Assembly (NCBI GenBank): GCA_019055375.1
Contig: JAHQIW010007201.1
Location: 1-64,000, forward strand
Source of the DNA: Parelaphostrongylus tenuis
Taxonomy: Eukaryota > Nematoda > Chromadorea > Rhabditida > Metastrongylidae
Length of the DNA stretch: 64,000 nucleotides
Direction of reading: 5' to 3'
The notes below the pieces were generated by a model. The model was not told where the DNA came from. It ran no database searches and saw nothing but the letters and a program-made list of their open reading frames with translations. Below, piece by piece: positions 36,601 through 47,800 of this stretch. Made by a program: the position numbers and the translations under genes. Position 1 is the stretch's first letter; each line of letters opens with the position of its first letter.

Positions 36601-39600
36601 CCGATGTAAAACATGATTTCATTTTGAATCTTACATCGTTATAGAAGGGTATTTCGAAACATCAGCTACGTACCACGCTATTAAGTGATTTGAACTTTCG
36701 AATAATTACCAACACTCTTATGAAAAATACTGTCCAGCGATTAGAGCCGAATATTCATTTCCTTCTGAATAATGGAAAAGAAACGCTAAAGATTTGCAGC
36801 TGCCGACGAGTCAACGAGGAGATACCCTAGAAGTCAAAAAAGTTGAGGTTACGTGATTAGAAGTACGATGATAATTTGATCAGTGTATAATGTATTGTCA
36901 TGAGGTATTGTTTCCTCTTAATAGCTTGTTATTTGATTTCGTCTGGTCTTCATGCTTATGAAAATGTGATATAGAAGGCGTTCAGCTATTAGCTGTTAAT
37001 CACTGAAGCCAAGAACTGAAAAGAGACAATCCAAACTAGTGTAAATCATTCCAAGCAATCATCGACATCGTGAAAGAGACCTGATAAGAGAATGGCAAAC
37101 CTTCCATTGATGTTCAACAAACGATGTCAACTATCTGTACTGAAAGCTCTGCAACTTTTGCTATAAGGGTGCAAGAGCTTTGAAGGAAATTACCTTGTTC
37201 AGTTATCTTTCTGGATTATCAAGAGATCGCGTGTTCAAGAAGCTTATTTGTATGGCTGAGTTTCGGTCACTGTTCGTTGTTTGCTGTCATACCGCGTCGA
37301 ATCCAATGCAGGAAGCCTCGCTTGAACGAAGTTTCCACACTTGACGGTTATTGATTATGCAATATGGATGTTGATAAATTGCCCATCCAATGCAATCTAC
37401 TTCTTTTTTTTATTTCGATTCAATACAACGATAAACACCCAATCGCGACGACGACCAGCTGTAAAAAACTGACTCGGATCAACTCGACTTCGAGATAAAC
37501 AAATCAGTCGAAAGCGGCACAAATAAGTCTTGCCATGCACGTGTTTCTTGACATTCCAGAAAGGCAATGATTATTAATGTCGAGGTATAATAGAGGCCGG
37601 TTTTTAGGTTTTTGTTCAAATAACAAAGAACTGATCATTTGAAATTGGCGGTCAGAGCAGCACGATTTGTTGCGACGAATCAGCTTCACAGTATCAATTA
37701 TACATAAACACAAGAATGCTAAAATGCAGGTGAAACTTAAAACCCCAATGCATGTGTGGTGGTTTCGGACCATAACTATCATCTCAATTCCACGCGTCTC
37801 TGATTAATCCCTTTGACGTGTGATTACTGGCAGACACCGATTACGCCTAAAACGCAGCTAGGAAAGAAGAGCCATGCCTTATAGCGCAGTGTGAAGGCGC
37901 GTGCCTTTGGAAAGAGTGGTCGCGGCTCGGGTCTCCTACACATGCATTAGGTTCCATGTTTTGCCCGTATCTCAATAATTCTGTGGTTATATCATTGCAC
38001 TGTACCTCCCCATTAGACCTAATAGACAGTAAGTAGAAGTTAACATTTGAAATACACGTAATTCAATACGCTCTGGACAATAATACTATTACATAAATCC
38101 TATGAGAAGTTAGTGCGTTTTCTTTCCATTGTTGAATAAGTCTAAACCCCAAACTAGAATGCGAAAGAATATATTTGGTAGATCTCACCTTATTCATCTG
38201 CGTCTCTTTTCCGTCGATGAAGCCGATGTCCAGCGTGCATACTCCTCGCGCAATAGGAAGGCTACAGTGGTAAAATCAAAGAAGAATTAGAAAGTATTCA
38301 TTGCATAAATCATGGATAAAAAAATAAAACACTGGAATTATCTTTATGAAGAAATAAAACACTGAAATTATTTTATGAAGTCTCTACTAACTTAATGAGA
38401 CGATAAAGTTTAAGATGACTCCTTAACCTGTTGACTAGCAACCAATCACAGATGTTTATTCATCGCGTTGAAATCGCTAATGATTTAGCTAATGGTAATC
38501 GGTTTCAACAACAAAAACTAATTTCCTGAGATCTTCGTTCAATTTCTTGGGTCAGAGGATGGGAAAAGGGCTCAAAAAGGCTCAAAGAGTTTGAAACAAA
38601 TGGTTTCAGGAAGCCAGTTCTAAAATCTGCGTAGACTTGAGCACATACATTCGTCAGAGGGTTGATTAGATAATTATCATATTCCTAATCTCCAGTAGGC
38701 AGACCAAAGAAAATTCGTTTTAAAATGCGAAATAAGCAAATGAATCTGAAATTATGACTTCATCCGACTTCTGGCCAATACCGTAATGCTTACCTACACA
38801 AATAACTGATCATTTTTTGCAGGATCTTTGGCAGTGTAAAGGGAGAGTTCGGTATCCTATGAAGCAGAAACTGAAATTAGATTATATAAAATAAAAATAG
38901 GCTCCACATCGTCGATGAATTGTGTTATTATCAAAGTCCTCTTGCAGCTTAGTCTAGATTTAGATTGCGTACATAAACAAGAAAGTGTGTAAAAACTGTT
39001 TATTGGTTGCTTCTAGCAGCCGATTTATCAAGTCAGTTCAGAAAACATTGAATATCTTCCACTGACGTAAAAATGATCAGTCATGCTCAGGTAAGATTTT
39101 GAAATTCGAGGAGTACACAGATTGCAAAATTATTTCGTCTACTTCGAGTTAGATAGTGCCAGATAATCTCTTCGAGGCAACAAATTCTTATTGCGCTGTA
39201 GTAGTGGAAATAAAACTGAGTTCCACACTCAGTGCTCGTTATAACTCTTATCTTTGTTATTTATTCTGGAATTTTTTCTCCGTTTTGTATAGATTTGTTG
39301 GTTTTCATATAGCTTTGTTCTACAAACTTCATAAACTTTGTTATATCGTCCTATAGGTTTAGGTGTTTAATTTTCATTTTATATTGCGCACTACTAAGTG
39401 AGAGCCTAAGCATCCTAAATCTAGCTTCATGAAGACCTGTTCAAACAGAAACTTAGCTCTAGAAATAGCTACACTTCTAATATCAAGAACTGCTGGAAGT
39501 GTGCTAGCAAACCATCCACAAACTCTATCCGCCTCGGTGCCATTGTTGCTAATGTTGCCTCATCTCATTCATTTAGCCATTCACACCCTAGGCGAGTGAA

Positions 39601-42600
39601 ACCTACGCGTCGAATGTGAAACTGAACTTCATTGCCATCTCTATAGCATGATAGAAAAGTATTCTTTAGAATAAAGCATAATATTGAATATTTCGAGATT
39701 TGAGTTTTTAATGACAACTAAAAGTCTCGGGAAAAAGCTTTTTTCAGCGAAAACTCTCGAAATAAACTAAAGAAACAAAAGTGAATGCAAGGTGGGACGA
39801 GAGATCTTCTTTTGCATCCCAAGAGCAAATTATCGATATAGAATTTTCTTTTTTCTCTAATGTGAATAAATAGACGTTCTAACAAATTTGGCTCAGCACG
39901 AGAAACATCATAAACCTATAGTTTGGATCGACCATCAACGTTAGAAGGTAAAGGTCAAACTTCTCTGTGAACAATTTACTTCGGTGAGAATCGTTAATCG
40001 TTCACCAAACAAGCGAAACAATCCACCAATATGAGACACAGTCGCTACCGGAGCCAAAGCATGAAATTGGCGGATCTGAATTGAAAGAAGTTCTCAAACA
40101 TCGGTAGTCCGGCGCCTTTGTCATAGAATGAGTTCTGATTCCTACTTTCTCAAAAAGAAGAACTAAGAAGTTTTCGTGGTTATGAAGATGGTGAAAATTG
40201 TTTTCGTTCAAAATTTGTAATACAAATGAAACTTATATTCCAACACTGACTTTGAAGAGTGTTAGCTACCACATAGACGACAACATAAGTTTCATTGAAG
40301 AAGAGTAATAAACAAATAAAACAAAAAGAGGGAGGAAATAGACGAAAAATTTTGAAAATAACTACTTGCAGTGTGTGTATTAGTTAGAGCCATCATTAGT
40401 ATAGAAAAACGAGATGCAGACGATGGTTCATTCAGTGTTGTAACTTTTATTGACCCTCTTTTTTTCATGATAGAGTACGGAGTGAATTACAATCTTTGCA
40501 GGAACTTTCTCTGCTGCTCAGTCTGTGTGTCAGTCTAATCAATCTTATCTGTGTACGCGTGTCTGGCTGTGTACGCCTGCTTTCCCACGAGGCGTGGCGC
40601 CACCATAGTAACAGCTGAGTGAGATTTCATGTCGCGCTGCTTGATACGAAACGTATCATTCGGTCCTTCAAGGGCTATCAAGTCGACGCTCCTATCCTTT
40701 CAGACATACACAAGCTTATTAAACCATTAGCGCGGGATCGCAGTTTTGCTGCAGGTGAGGATCTTGTTTCTGTCCATTGTTATACTGAGTCCCGTGCTTC
40801 TTCCTGTTTAGTCATAAGTAAAAAGAGTGTGACTAAACGTACTTTGGCAGCAAATCGTTGATCCTCTGCAAGCAGGGCGAACATGATTTCGGTTCCTTGT
40901 GAATGCCCAACATAGTACATACTGTCCTGAACGAAAAGCAACTGACAGAAACAATTCTCCTTCAATGAATTTAAGAGAGTTTTTGAAAAAACTCATTGTT
41001 TCCGACGAAATTCGAAATAGTGCTGATAGTTGAGTGCAAGTGTATTCACCTTCGTACAAGTATGTTGAGAAGGTCGTACATTACAATTTTTTTTTCCAAA
41101 AAAAAGTGCAAGAAGAGTTCGAAAGCGCTGTTATCCCACTGATGTGGCTTCCGTATATTGATAGAGGAAAAATTTTTAGGAGATGGGAAAGTTATGTCTA
41201 CTAAGAGTGTGTGCATAGTAGTCTCTCCAAAAACAATCTATCCCTTTGCAGCAACGAATATACTCTTAAATCACATTTTTCTGCATGACACCAAAGTTCG
41301 CCGTGAAATTGAAATAGCGAGCTCCGAACGCGATACTTGATCTTCTTTTGTTGCTAGAGCATGGTATGAAGGCCTTTTTACCGATTAAATTATCTTTCAA
41401 AATTAGCACTTTCGAAGCTATTGATCGATTTCTAGTAGTCTAATGAAGAAGCTTTGTTCAGCAAAAAAAGCAGAGAAACACGTGCAGATTCCATTGAATG
41501 CGACTGCATTTCACAAAATCGGTAATGAAAGCGGAGTGCTCTGAGATGCATGGGTGTTTTTTTCACTAAATATAATTTACTGAAATCCTTATTGGTATAA
41601 AATATTTCTGCAGTGATGCAGCTTTCTTAGAATCTAACTTTAACTATATTTCAAAAAATATTCTGTGAAGTTGGAAACAAGAACTCCGTGCGCAAAGCGT
41701 AATATTTTTTGCGTTAGCGCAATGTACTATGAAGATCTTTCCATAAACCAAGCATAGTTTTAAAATCTGAATTTATAAAGCTATAGAATGAATGCGAATG
41801 CATAGATAAAAAAGAAGCATGTTATGTACCATCTGAATACATTCTACTCCACAACGAAGCGATTTTCCCGTATAACATAGAGAAATTTCGACATATGGAT
41901 GTTATTTTATTCTACCGTCTGTTTTAATAATTATTCTACCGTTTGTTTCGAGTGTTCTTCTGAGACTATGGATGAGCGCATGTGGTGCCGTGATTAGAGG
42001 TGCTCTGTGTCGCGCAGGTCAATGGTTCGATCTCGCTCTCACGTCTCATCAAGTCTTTCATCACTCCAGGGTCGGTAAATTGGTATCACACTGGTCTGAG
42101 GCTTGTCCGGGAGGATAAGGAGCACTGACTCGGTAAAGCATGAGGCCACCGCGAGTCATTGTAGAGGCCACATATGCATTCAATCACCTCAAACGAGGTA
42201 AAAAATTGAAGCCGAATGCATGGCGCATCACTCAGGGAGTGATCAACGCCAAAGGCTAAACTCTATCTTTCATGACGCTCTTTTTACTAAAAATATCTTA
42301 TAAGTAAGAGTCTCTTCTATGATACTTCACTATTTAATCATGATCATGTCCCCTGAGAGCCTCAATTTATCATGTTAATTTCCCCTATTTCCGTTGCTGC
42401 GCGCGCCAATGCAAAATTGCGAGAAGACGTGATGCCGCTAATTACAACAGCTGAGCGAGACACGACGTCATGTATCGTGTATCAGAATGCGACACGTCGT
42501 TCACAAAGAGGTGGACGCTGTGGCGTGTAAAAGTAGCACATACTTTATCTCTATCCGTATAAGATAGGAAACGTATCTTGTCTTGTTATTTGACGTGCCA

Positions 42601-45312
42601 TGAAGATGATGTATCTTCTTTCACATCTTCCGAAATTTTTGTGGGCGCGTCTCCGGTGTCCAAGATTGTGCCGGTGATGCCAAGTCTTTTCGGTATTTCT
42701 TTGGTGATTTCATAAAAGAATGCTTTAAGCCAAAACGAGGTTGTTACGCCAGGGTCATACACCGGTGTTTCGGAGGTTCGTCCTCCTCGTCAGTGACCCC
42801 CGCCCCACATTAAGCCCTGCACTGAAGCAAGGAGGGAGGCTTATGTGGTGATGGTACAGTGTACAGAGACACTGGTCCATCACCACCTCTCAGTCGGTTC
42901 CGAAACACCGGTGTATGATCCTGGCGTAACAACCTCGTTTTGACTTGAAGCATTCTTTTATGAAATTATTTTGATTGTTCTTTGCGAGGTTCTAAAAACA
43001 GTCGATCCGACGGATCTTTGGTGATTGTTTGAGAGTCGAGGCAACGTGGCCGGGTGGTAGAATGCTCTTCGCGCCCGCGTGGAGCTGAGCTCCACCTCCC
43101 TACTCTCCGGCAGTCAGCAATTGCCTTATGAAGCGCTGCAGCCAGGCTATTCCCGAGATTGCAAAGAGACTCGCTCAGTCAGTGTTCTACGACGTTCAAG
43201 AAGAAGATGAAAGAACGAACTGAATGCTAGAAGTGTTGGGATCCGCACCAGTAAATAAAAAACGCTGTGGAGACGGACCAATAAAGTGTCTAAAAAAATG
43301 TGTTTGGAGTGTGTCTGGAAAATCGCTTTTTTGTTTCCTACAGAGCTAGCCGAACGGAATTAGTAAATTTTTAGGTCATCTAATAATATGTCCGATGGCT
43401 CGTCTGACTTCCGCTTCTCTTATCGTTCCACTTTGCGAATGTTTTGATTCTACTGTGGTGCCTATTTTTTGGTTTTTCAAGGTTGGATCGGGTTGTGGGT
43501 TAGTACCAATGTGTCTCCGGACGGGTTGTTTGACGCTCCTCTATTATATCTCATAATTATTATTTGAGCCAACATGTCATGTGGTCTGTTAATGGGCTCG
43601 TGTACAGCTCGATACACGTGTTTCGACCTTGCAGTATCGTCAGTCGGACGGAAGCAGTCGTCTTCTAGTCTTTAGCCAATCCACTCGGGAGCCCCTACTC
43701 TCCCTATCAAGAGGTAAGTGACGACGAACGATTTACACTGCATGTCAAGTAAAATTATCACCGAATATGCAGTGTTACACACTCGATTACTCTTTGGCTA
43801 GTATTTTTGCATATACCTTTATTTCCTCTATTATCCAACAGGCGCAGTATGAGACAGAGTAAGGCTAGTATAGTAGGCCGTAGTACGAATTCGAATGTTG
43901 TTATGGTATAGCATGATCTTCTATAGTTCTTTGATCTATTCATCTATATATCTATGATTTCTTCATACTCGCAAGATCTACTTCAAAGATAATTTCTAAT
44001 CCAAACATTATCACGGCGGAAGTTCACCTCAACAACAAACACGTTATAGTAATTGCTTACCAAGTGGACCCCCACGCTCATTATATGGAATAGCACACAA
44101 CGTACAACACACTGAGTGAGCCTAGACTGCTATCATGATCATTTAGAGCGTGGAAGAATTCATGCGATGGATGTCTTACAATGATTTTCACCGAAAATTA
44201 TTAGGCAACTTTATGAATATTATACTGTGATCTAGTTTATCAAAAACAAAATAGTTTCAACAGCAAACATCAGATTTTCCAAGGTAGTTACGCAGAAACT
44301 AATTAGCGGTCTATACTTTGTGAAAGTATGGATATAATTATATCCCCTATAGTATTAATAATCTGTAGTTCTTGGAAAGAAAAATAAGATGATGCTCACT
44401 TCACTTGTTTTTTTCAAGCACATAGTCGATTGACGATGGCAGATCATAGAGTGCCATCTCTTGCCATCTATAAACATTCTGAATATTTGAGATTTTTGAA
44501 AACTTATTAACTTTATAACCACCTTTGCCTTTAATATTTGTTTTATTTAAGTTTTAATTTTTGTATGACTTTTTTCTTTAAATAGGAGAGGGGAGATTTT
44601 CCCATATGCAAAATAATTTTTTTCCAGAGAAGAAGAGAATTCAAACAGCGCGCTAGAATATTTGTTGAAATCAAACTAAATGGATAGATACCAAGTACGT
44701 AAAGATACGTAAATGAAGATTAAAGTGTATCAATAGAACCACAAGTGTTCCGAGATACGAGCCGAAGTCAGAACCGCAATTGGGCTTGGTATTCGAAATT
44801 ATTTTTTCGGAGGCTGAAGTGCTATCCACTACACCAACTGAAGCTTTCGCTTTGCTTTTCTCTTGGCAGGTCTTGATGGGCAGGTCTTGAACGTAGTGAT
44901 ACCAGTAATCATTCGTCAGCAGTACTGATCTGTGGTGCACAGATCTGCACTGGACCTAATGAAGGTGACATTGCGACTTGAAAGCCTCGGTTATCTAGTA
45001 ATTAGCCGTGAGTCTCTGGTAAGGGTAGAAATGTGTTCAAAGACTACCTGACGCTCCGAGCCTTACTCATACCTCAGCATCCTCGTTACTGTAATTCACA
45101 TTGTGCCTTGTTATGAAAGAGAAAAGGCAGCAAATAAAAGTTGAAACATTATAACAATGAATTTGAATGTGTGAAAGCTAGGTTGCTATTGTAATTACGT
45201 GTAGTTCCAAAATCGTTTGTCATCCGGACCGTAACCGATGTGCTTTTGAGAGGGTGACGTTCCACGTGAATTGCTGATCCAAACATCAAATCCGGCATCA
45301 GCAAAACGAAAG
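30387..45312 (-). CDS. acid lipase, LIPA/gastric lipase family (alpha/beta-hydrolase), partial model
   Basis: Minus-strand exons in transcript order: 45199-45312, 44405-44467, 40843-40921, 39980-40075, 38798-38856, 38189-38261, 35032-35100, 31384-31506, 30387-30600. Visible family marks are ADAGFDVWISNSRG (family LADAGFDVWMGNSRG), EMALYDLPSSIDYVL, the nucleophile elbow YYVGHSQGT with the catalytic Ser, IRQFHALAPVATV, KFDYGPKGN and the C-terminal PHYTHLDFVFG, whose His is the catalytic base. Family members hydrolyse cholesteryl esters and triacylglycerols in lysosomes or secretions; nematodes have expanded LIPL sets. Not found: the N-terminal exons (signal peptide, oxyanion HG motif) and one or more exons in 35101-38188 and 31507-35031. 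Either these are short and missed, or the gene is damaged; all recognised pieces read without stops. Confidence 0.8.
31384..31506 (-). CDS. lipase exon, probable strand carrying the Asp region
   Basis: Acceptor CCACAATAG; 40 codons beginning ATLSIALIWWTLGALLLLGE and TVDM, ending before GTCTCC with two bases that fit the last exon. It lies where the family has (P)TALYWS..DWLADP.DV. The D-WLAD residues are not evident here, so the assignment is tentative. Confidence 0.42.
31778..31990 (+). repeat. SINE-like repeat family C, copy 3 (5' truncated)
   Basis: CACAGCTAGGCTATCCTTGAGATTGCAAGGAGACGTGCTCAACCAG, GACGTTCAAGAAGAAGACGA, AATGCTAGAAGTACTGGAAT and CTGTGAAGACGGA match copies 2 and 4. Located in a lipase intron. 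Confidence 0.8.
32286..34830 (+). pseudogene. RTE-like non-LTR retrotransposon, decayed pol (endonuclease and reverse transcriptase)
   Basis: The endonuclease part is in one open frame at 32282-32908: AFYSNLEEVIRNGKCFYKFA then VIDFNALVEMATKYK, EIDHIVTNRKWC and a degraded SDRYLL where active copies have SDHRLL. The RT start follows at 33337-33615 (GPDNITSELLKADGHNLHAL, ADQWRASRSLR, DLRIYSPVYVLSVLCKLFT). A remnant of the (F/Y)ADD block reads FADNIVIFEK near 34000, and the C-terminal part is at 34149-34409 and beyond (WVSFEPLKEASGQITDSKLR, ETWTDTT). Frames change several times and much of the RT core is missing. It lies antisense within the lipase gene, between exons 31384-31506 and 35032-35100. 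Confidence 0.88.
35032..35100 (-). CDS. lipase exon: KFDYG segment
   Basis: Acceptor CATTTAG, donor GTGGGC; 23 codons reading IVKSRKCEKFDYGPKGNMQE and YGQ. The F.KFDYG..GN...YG block is conserved just before the region carrying the catalytic Asp. Phase 0 at both ends. An exon with the usual HxPAGTS block should precede it but was not found. Confidence 0.8.
37865..37965 (+). repeat. tRNA-like repeat relic
   Basis: TATAGCGCAGTGTGAAGGCG..GTCGCGGCTCGGGTCTCCTAC has A-box/B-box-like wording resembling the relic at 26290-26390. Weak. Confidence 0.3.
38189..38261 (-). CDS. lipase exon, cap region (CTLDIGFIDG)
   Basis: Acceptor ACTGTAG, donor GTGAGA. Reads LPIARGVCTLDIGFIDGKET and QMNK, like the family segment C...LF.I.G.(D/E)..Q.N. 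Ends in phase 0. Confidence 0.6.
38318..38382. repeat. two-copy short tandem duplication
   Basis: (A)AATAAAACACTG.AATTAT.TTTATGAAG occurs twice in a row in a lipase intron. Confidence 0.8.
38798..38856 (-). CDS. lipase exon, cap region (probable)
   Basis: Acceptor CTTCATAG; reads DTELSLYTAKDPAKNDQLF plus two bases and uses GTAGGT as donor. Phases fit both neighbours. The sequence falls in the variable cap domain, so support comes from splice sites and phase rather than similarity. Confidence 0.5.
39980..40075 (-). CDS. lipase exon: ALAPVATV segment
   Basis: Acceptor TTTCAATTCAG; 32 codons reading IRQFHALAPVATVSHIGGLF and ending GERLTILTE before GTAAAT. It corresponds to the I..F.ALAPV..V block that follows the nucleophile in AB-lipases. 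Phase 0 at both ends. Confidence 0.85.
40843..40921 (-). CDS. lipase exon: GHSQG nucleophile elbow
   Basis: Reads MYYVGHSQGTEIMFALLAED and ends QRFAAK before GTACGT; the Ser of GHSQG is the catalytic nucleophile. A second AG five bases upstream (exon start 40926) would add Asp-Ser as in many relatives (QDSxYYVGH) but breaks the phase with the preceding exon, so 40921 is used; the alternative would imply a missed exon. Confidence 0.85.
41970..42262 (+). repeat. SINE-like repeat family A, copy 2 (full-length)
   Basis: Head GAGCGCATGTGGTGCCGTGATTAGAGGTG (tRNA A-box-like) followed by GGTTCGATCTCGC (B box), then the shared body ending GCATGGCGCATCACTCAGGG. The A and B boxes point to a tRNA-derived SINE. 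Lies in a lipase intron. Confidence 0.85.
42707..42966. mobile_element. foldback MITE with ~66 bp terminal inverted repeats
   Basis: The left arm ATTTCATAAAAGAATGCTTT..CAAAACGAGGTTGTTACGCC..ACACCGGTGTTTCGGA (42707-42775) is repeated inverted at 42898-42966 with only a few mismatches. The interior of about 120 bp is GC-rich (AGTGACCCCCGCCCCAC) and non-coding. Total about 260 bp. Confidence 0.9.
43035..43290 (+). repeat. SINE-like repeat family C, copy 4 (full-length)
   Basis: Begins GGCAACGTGGCCGGGTGGTAG (A-box-like), then GTGGAGCTGAGCTCCACC, CTCTCCGGCAGTCAGCAATT, CCAGGCTATTCCCGAGATTG and the tail AATGCTAGAAGTGTTGGGAT..CTGTGGAGACGGACC. Collinear with copy 2 in the opposite orientation. Confidence 0.85.
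43545..43785. repeat. interspersed repeat family B, copy 1
   Basis: ATAATTATTATTTGAGCCAACATGTCATGTGGTCTGTTAATGGGCTC.TG.ACAG..CGATACACGTGTTTCGACCTTGCAG.ATCGTCAGTC..GGTAAGTGACGACGAACGATTTA. The same blocks recur at 58280-58510 and inverted at 58590-58720. Confidence 0.82.
44405..44467 (-). CDS. lipase exon: EMALYDLP segment
   Basis: Acceptor TTTATAG; its first base completes the split Thr. Reads WQEMALYDLPSSIDYVLEKN, matching the family F.(W)DEMA.YDLPA.ID.VL. Donor GTGAAG leaves two bases. Confidence 0.82.
45199..45312 (-). CDS. lipase exon: ADAGFDVW..NSRG segment
   Basis: First recognised exon. Acceptor ATCGTTTAG; 37 codons reading FRFADAGFDVWISNSRGTSP and ending DDKRFWNY plus two bases; donor GTAATT. 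The DVW.SNSRG block is hallmark AB-lipase sequence. It needs two bases from an upstream exon that I could not place. Confidence 0.85.
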
Positions 45313-46715
45313 CTAAACGATGTCGTTTGGGTAATAATGGTAGTGATGACAGTGATAGTATCAGCTACAATGGAGCTACTACATATCTCTTAGATTGAGG
45401 GTCGCGTGTGCGCGATGGTCACTATTGGCCTGTAATTTACCCAGGATTGGTTCGGCCTTCAACTTGAGCAAAAAAAGCTCTGCATCTCTTCTGAGCCAGC
45501 AAAATGATTTTAGAGCTTTCTCGGAGGAAACGCTGACTCGTTTTCTTAACAGGTTCAAAAAATAATTGCTTAGGCCAAATGTATATTTGGTCAACTCTGC
45601 GATGGTTGATGATGGATGTACTCTAGGGGAAGGTGAACTGCGTGTAGCTCAAACTCCCCGATCAGTATGTCAAGCTCCTCAACTGATGCAGGAGGCAACT
45701 TTGCGCTAATTTGCAGCAAGAAGGCTTCACAGAAGTCTCACTAGCCACAGGAAAACGGTTTTTGTTTCCCTTCCGGGGATCAGAGAGGGTCATGATGACT
45801 AAGTGGGACGTCATGTATACTTAGCAAAAGTGTGTCAGTTGTATGAGTACTATGCTCAACATTGGAGGATCGTTTCTAGAGTAATTAAGAATACGGTGAT
45901 ATATGATAGGTCAACAATGATTTGCAGATTTACAGCGCAATTATATGTGAAGCCTAAAGCCTCCCCTTTCCTAGCTGATGTGAAAACTGTTGTCAGTTGT
46001 TATTGCTATTGTCTTAGTATCCGTTGTTCTTTGTTTTGTTGTTGTCGTTTCGTCGACATCTCCTTTCCCAAAGTATGGATGCGTCATATGTGAACTCACT
46101 CGGATAAGTCGGTGAATTAGTAATAATAAAAAATCTGCCTCATTAATCAACGCCAATAGAAAGCCGCTCAGCGTTTTGCAAGGTGTGAGAGTATTAATGT
46201 TCCGTAAAGAATGACGTTTAAACCCGTTCCCAGGTGTGAAGATTGAACGAAGAACAAGAGCCAGATCCTGCGTGATAGTGGCGCACTCGGCTTTACGTTT
46301 CATTTCTGATATTTTACCGTTTATTTGAGATTCCTCAAAAATTCTAACGCGACGATGTTTTAGCTCATTCAGTAGGATCGTGGCTGTCGCTTCAAAATCA
46401 ACACCGATCTGTCTTTTAGCTCTATGCGTACTTGAAGAAGTTTTTAAAAGTCTTCTAAGTTTATTATTTAGATGTTGTTTTGGGTGAACACATAAATGTG
46501 CATATAAACTTGCATTTTACTGAAATTATAGCGTTGTCATGATAAGTTTATAATCGAAAATACTGAGTGGTACACAAAATCTCCAATCTCAGGCCGAAGT
46601 TATGCATTCGGGTGCTTGGATATGCTTAGATTAGGCGCTTCTATAAGATTTGGCACTGAAGCATTAAACACCGAATATATTAACCGTAAGTGGTTAAGAT
46701 TGCATGATTTAAACA

Positions 46716-46965
46716 TCGTTCAATTGCGTATTTTCTTGTGAAGTTTTGCTACACAACTTACCTATACTTGCTTTCAAGGTGGAGCGTCGTAGGAACAAGT
46801 TTGCTTGCTACTCGTACACGAATGGCGCGTAGGGGAACTACTAGCCAAGCGACACGCAAGATTAATGGAGCTTGGGGCGATGATTCGGTTGCAGAAAGGG
46901 CGGTTAGGAAATGGTTTGCGAAGTTCAGCTAGAGAAAACTCTGGAGGAAGAGGTTTGAAAACGTA
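46716..46965 (+). mobile_element. mariner-like element, 5' part of transposase
   Basis: The left terminal sequence TCGTTCAATTGCGTATTTTC..TACACAACTTACCTATACTTGC matches the element at 11342. It is followed by RRGTTSQATRKINGAWGDDS then VAERAVRKWFAKFS, the first helix-turn-helix of mariner transposases (family: AAR.I...WG...V.ERT...WF.KF). A stop follows at once and no matching right terminus was found; truncated. Confidence 0.8.
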
Positions 46966-47724
46966 ATCCTAACGTAGCCGCCAAAACACATCCCAGTTCA
47001 TGTAAACACTCAAATGATCCTAAATCGTCTACGTAACTCTTCTCGTGACGGCACATGCCTCGTGATAGTTTCAATAGAATGGTGCTTGATGCAAGCGTGT
47101 TGATTGACTGCACCAGACACGGCATCAGCGAGTTCCTAATGGAGCACGAAAGAGCTACGAGTATTTATGGTTTTTCGATAAAATCTTCCGTAAGGAGTGC
47201 TTGAATTATTCCATATCTAGATGTTCTTGGAAGTGATTAGCGGAAATTAGGGAGTTGGCAGCGAGACAGCAAGTGGCCCCACACCTTGCTATTGCTTATG
47301 TCTAAGATGGAAACACCACTAATGTATTTTTAGCCGTAACTTCACTATAGTTCCACAGATCTTCCTCATAGAACGATCTCAGCTCGATTGGTAGCGAGGG
47401 CACGTTTCAGATCTACAGGTGGTGGAAAGGGGAATCACGCGAACATAAGATTATTTGATTTGTAGAGATGGAATCAGATTTATAGGATGAACCTCCCTCT
47501 TTGCAGAGCCACTTTGGCATACTCTCCTTTCTACAAATCAAGTTGGAGCTACTGAGCAAAAGCCTGCAATTAAGCAGGAATTACATAGAAGACTACTAGA
47601 ATCGCCTCAACAAGTAGGCTTCCTCCTGTCTTTCCAGGAAAGTTTGGCAATCTACCTGTGAGTATCTAGCCTTCACATCTGAAGCTCAGAAAGTTATTCG
47701 TTAGAAATAACAATAATAGACTCA

Positions 47725-47800
47725 GTAACGGATTAAGCACACGCTCCCGGAAAGAGTGAAATGCGAGTTCTAGTCCGGCCTGACGCGAAAGTTTTGCACA
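47725..47800 (+). repeat. tRNA-derived repeat relic
   Basis: AAGCACACGCTCCCGGAAAG..AAATGCGAGTTCTAGTCCGGCCTGACGC carries the same GCTCCCGG and B-box-like wording as the minus strand of 18895-19015, in opposite orientation. Confidence 0.4.

Noticed and set aside
40619..40861. 80-codon plus-strand open frame
   Set aside because: It overlaps, antisense, the end of the lipase GHSQG exon and has no family likeness.
42707..42966. CRISPR-like or rho-independent terminator structure
   Set aside because: The palindrome is a eukaryotic foldback element with two long arms; there are no regularly spaced short repeats and the genome is a nematode's.
45803..46303. 96-codon plus and 110-codon minus frames over the same DNA
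   Set aside because: Overlap each other, show no protein-like pattern and have no splice partners.
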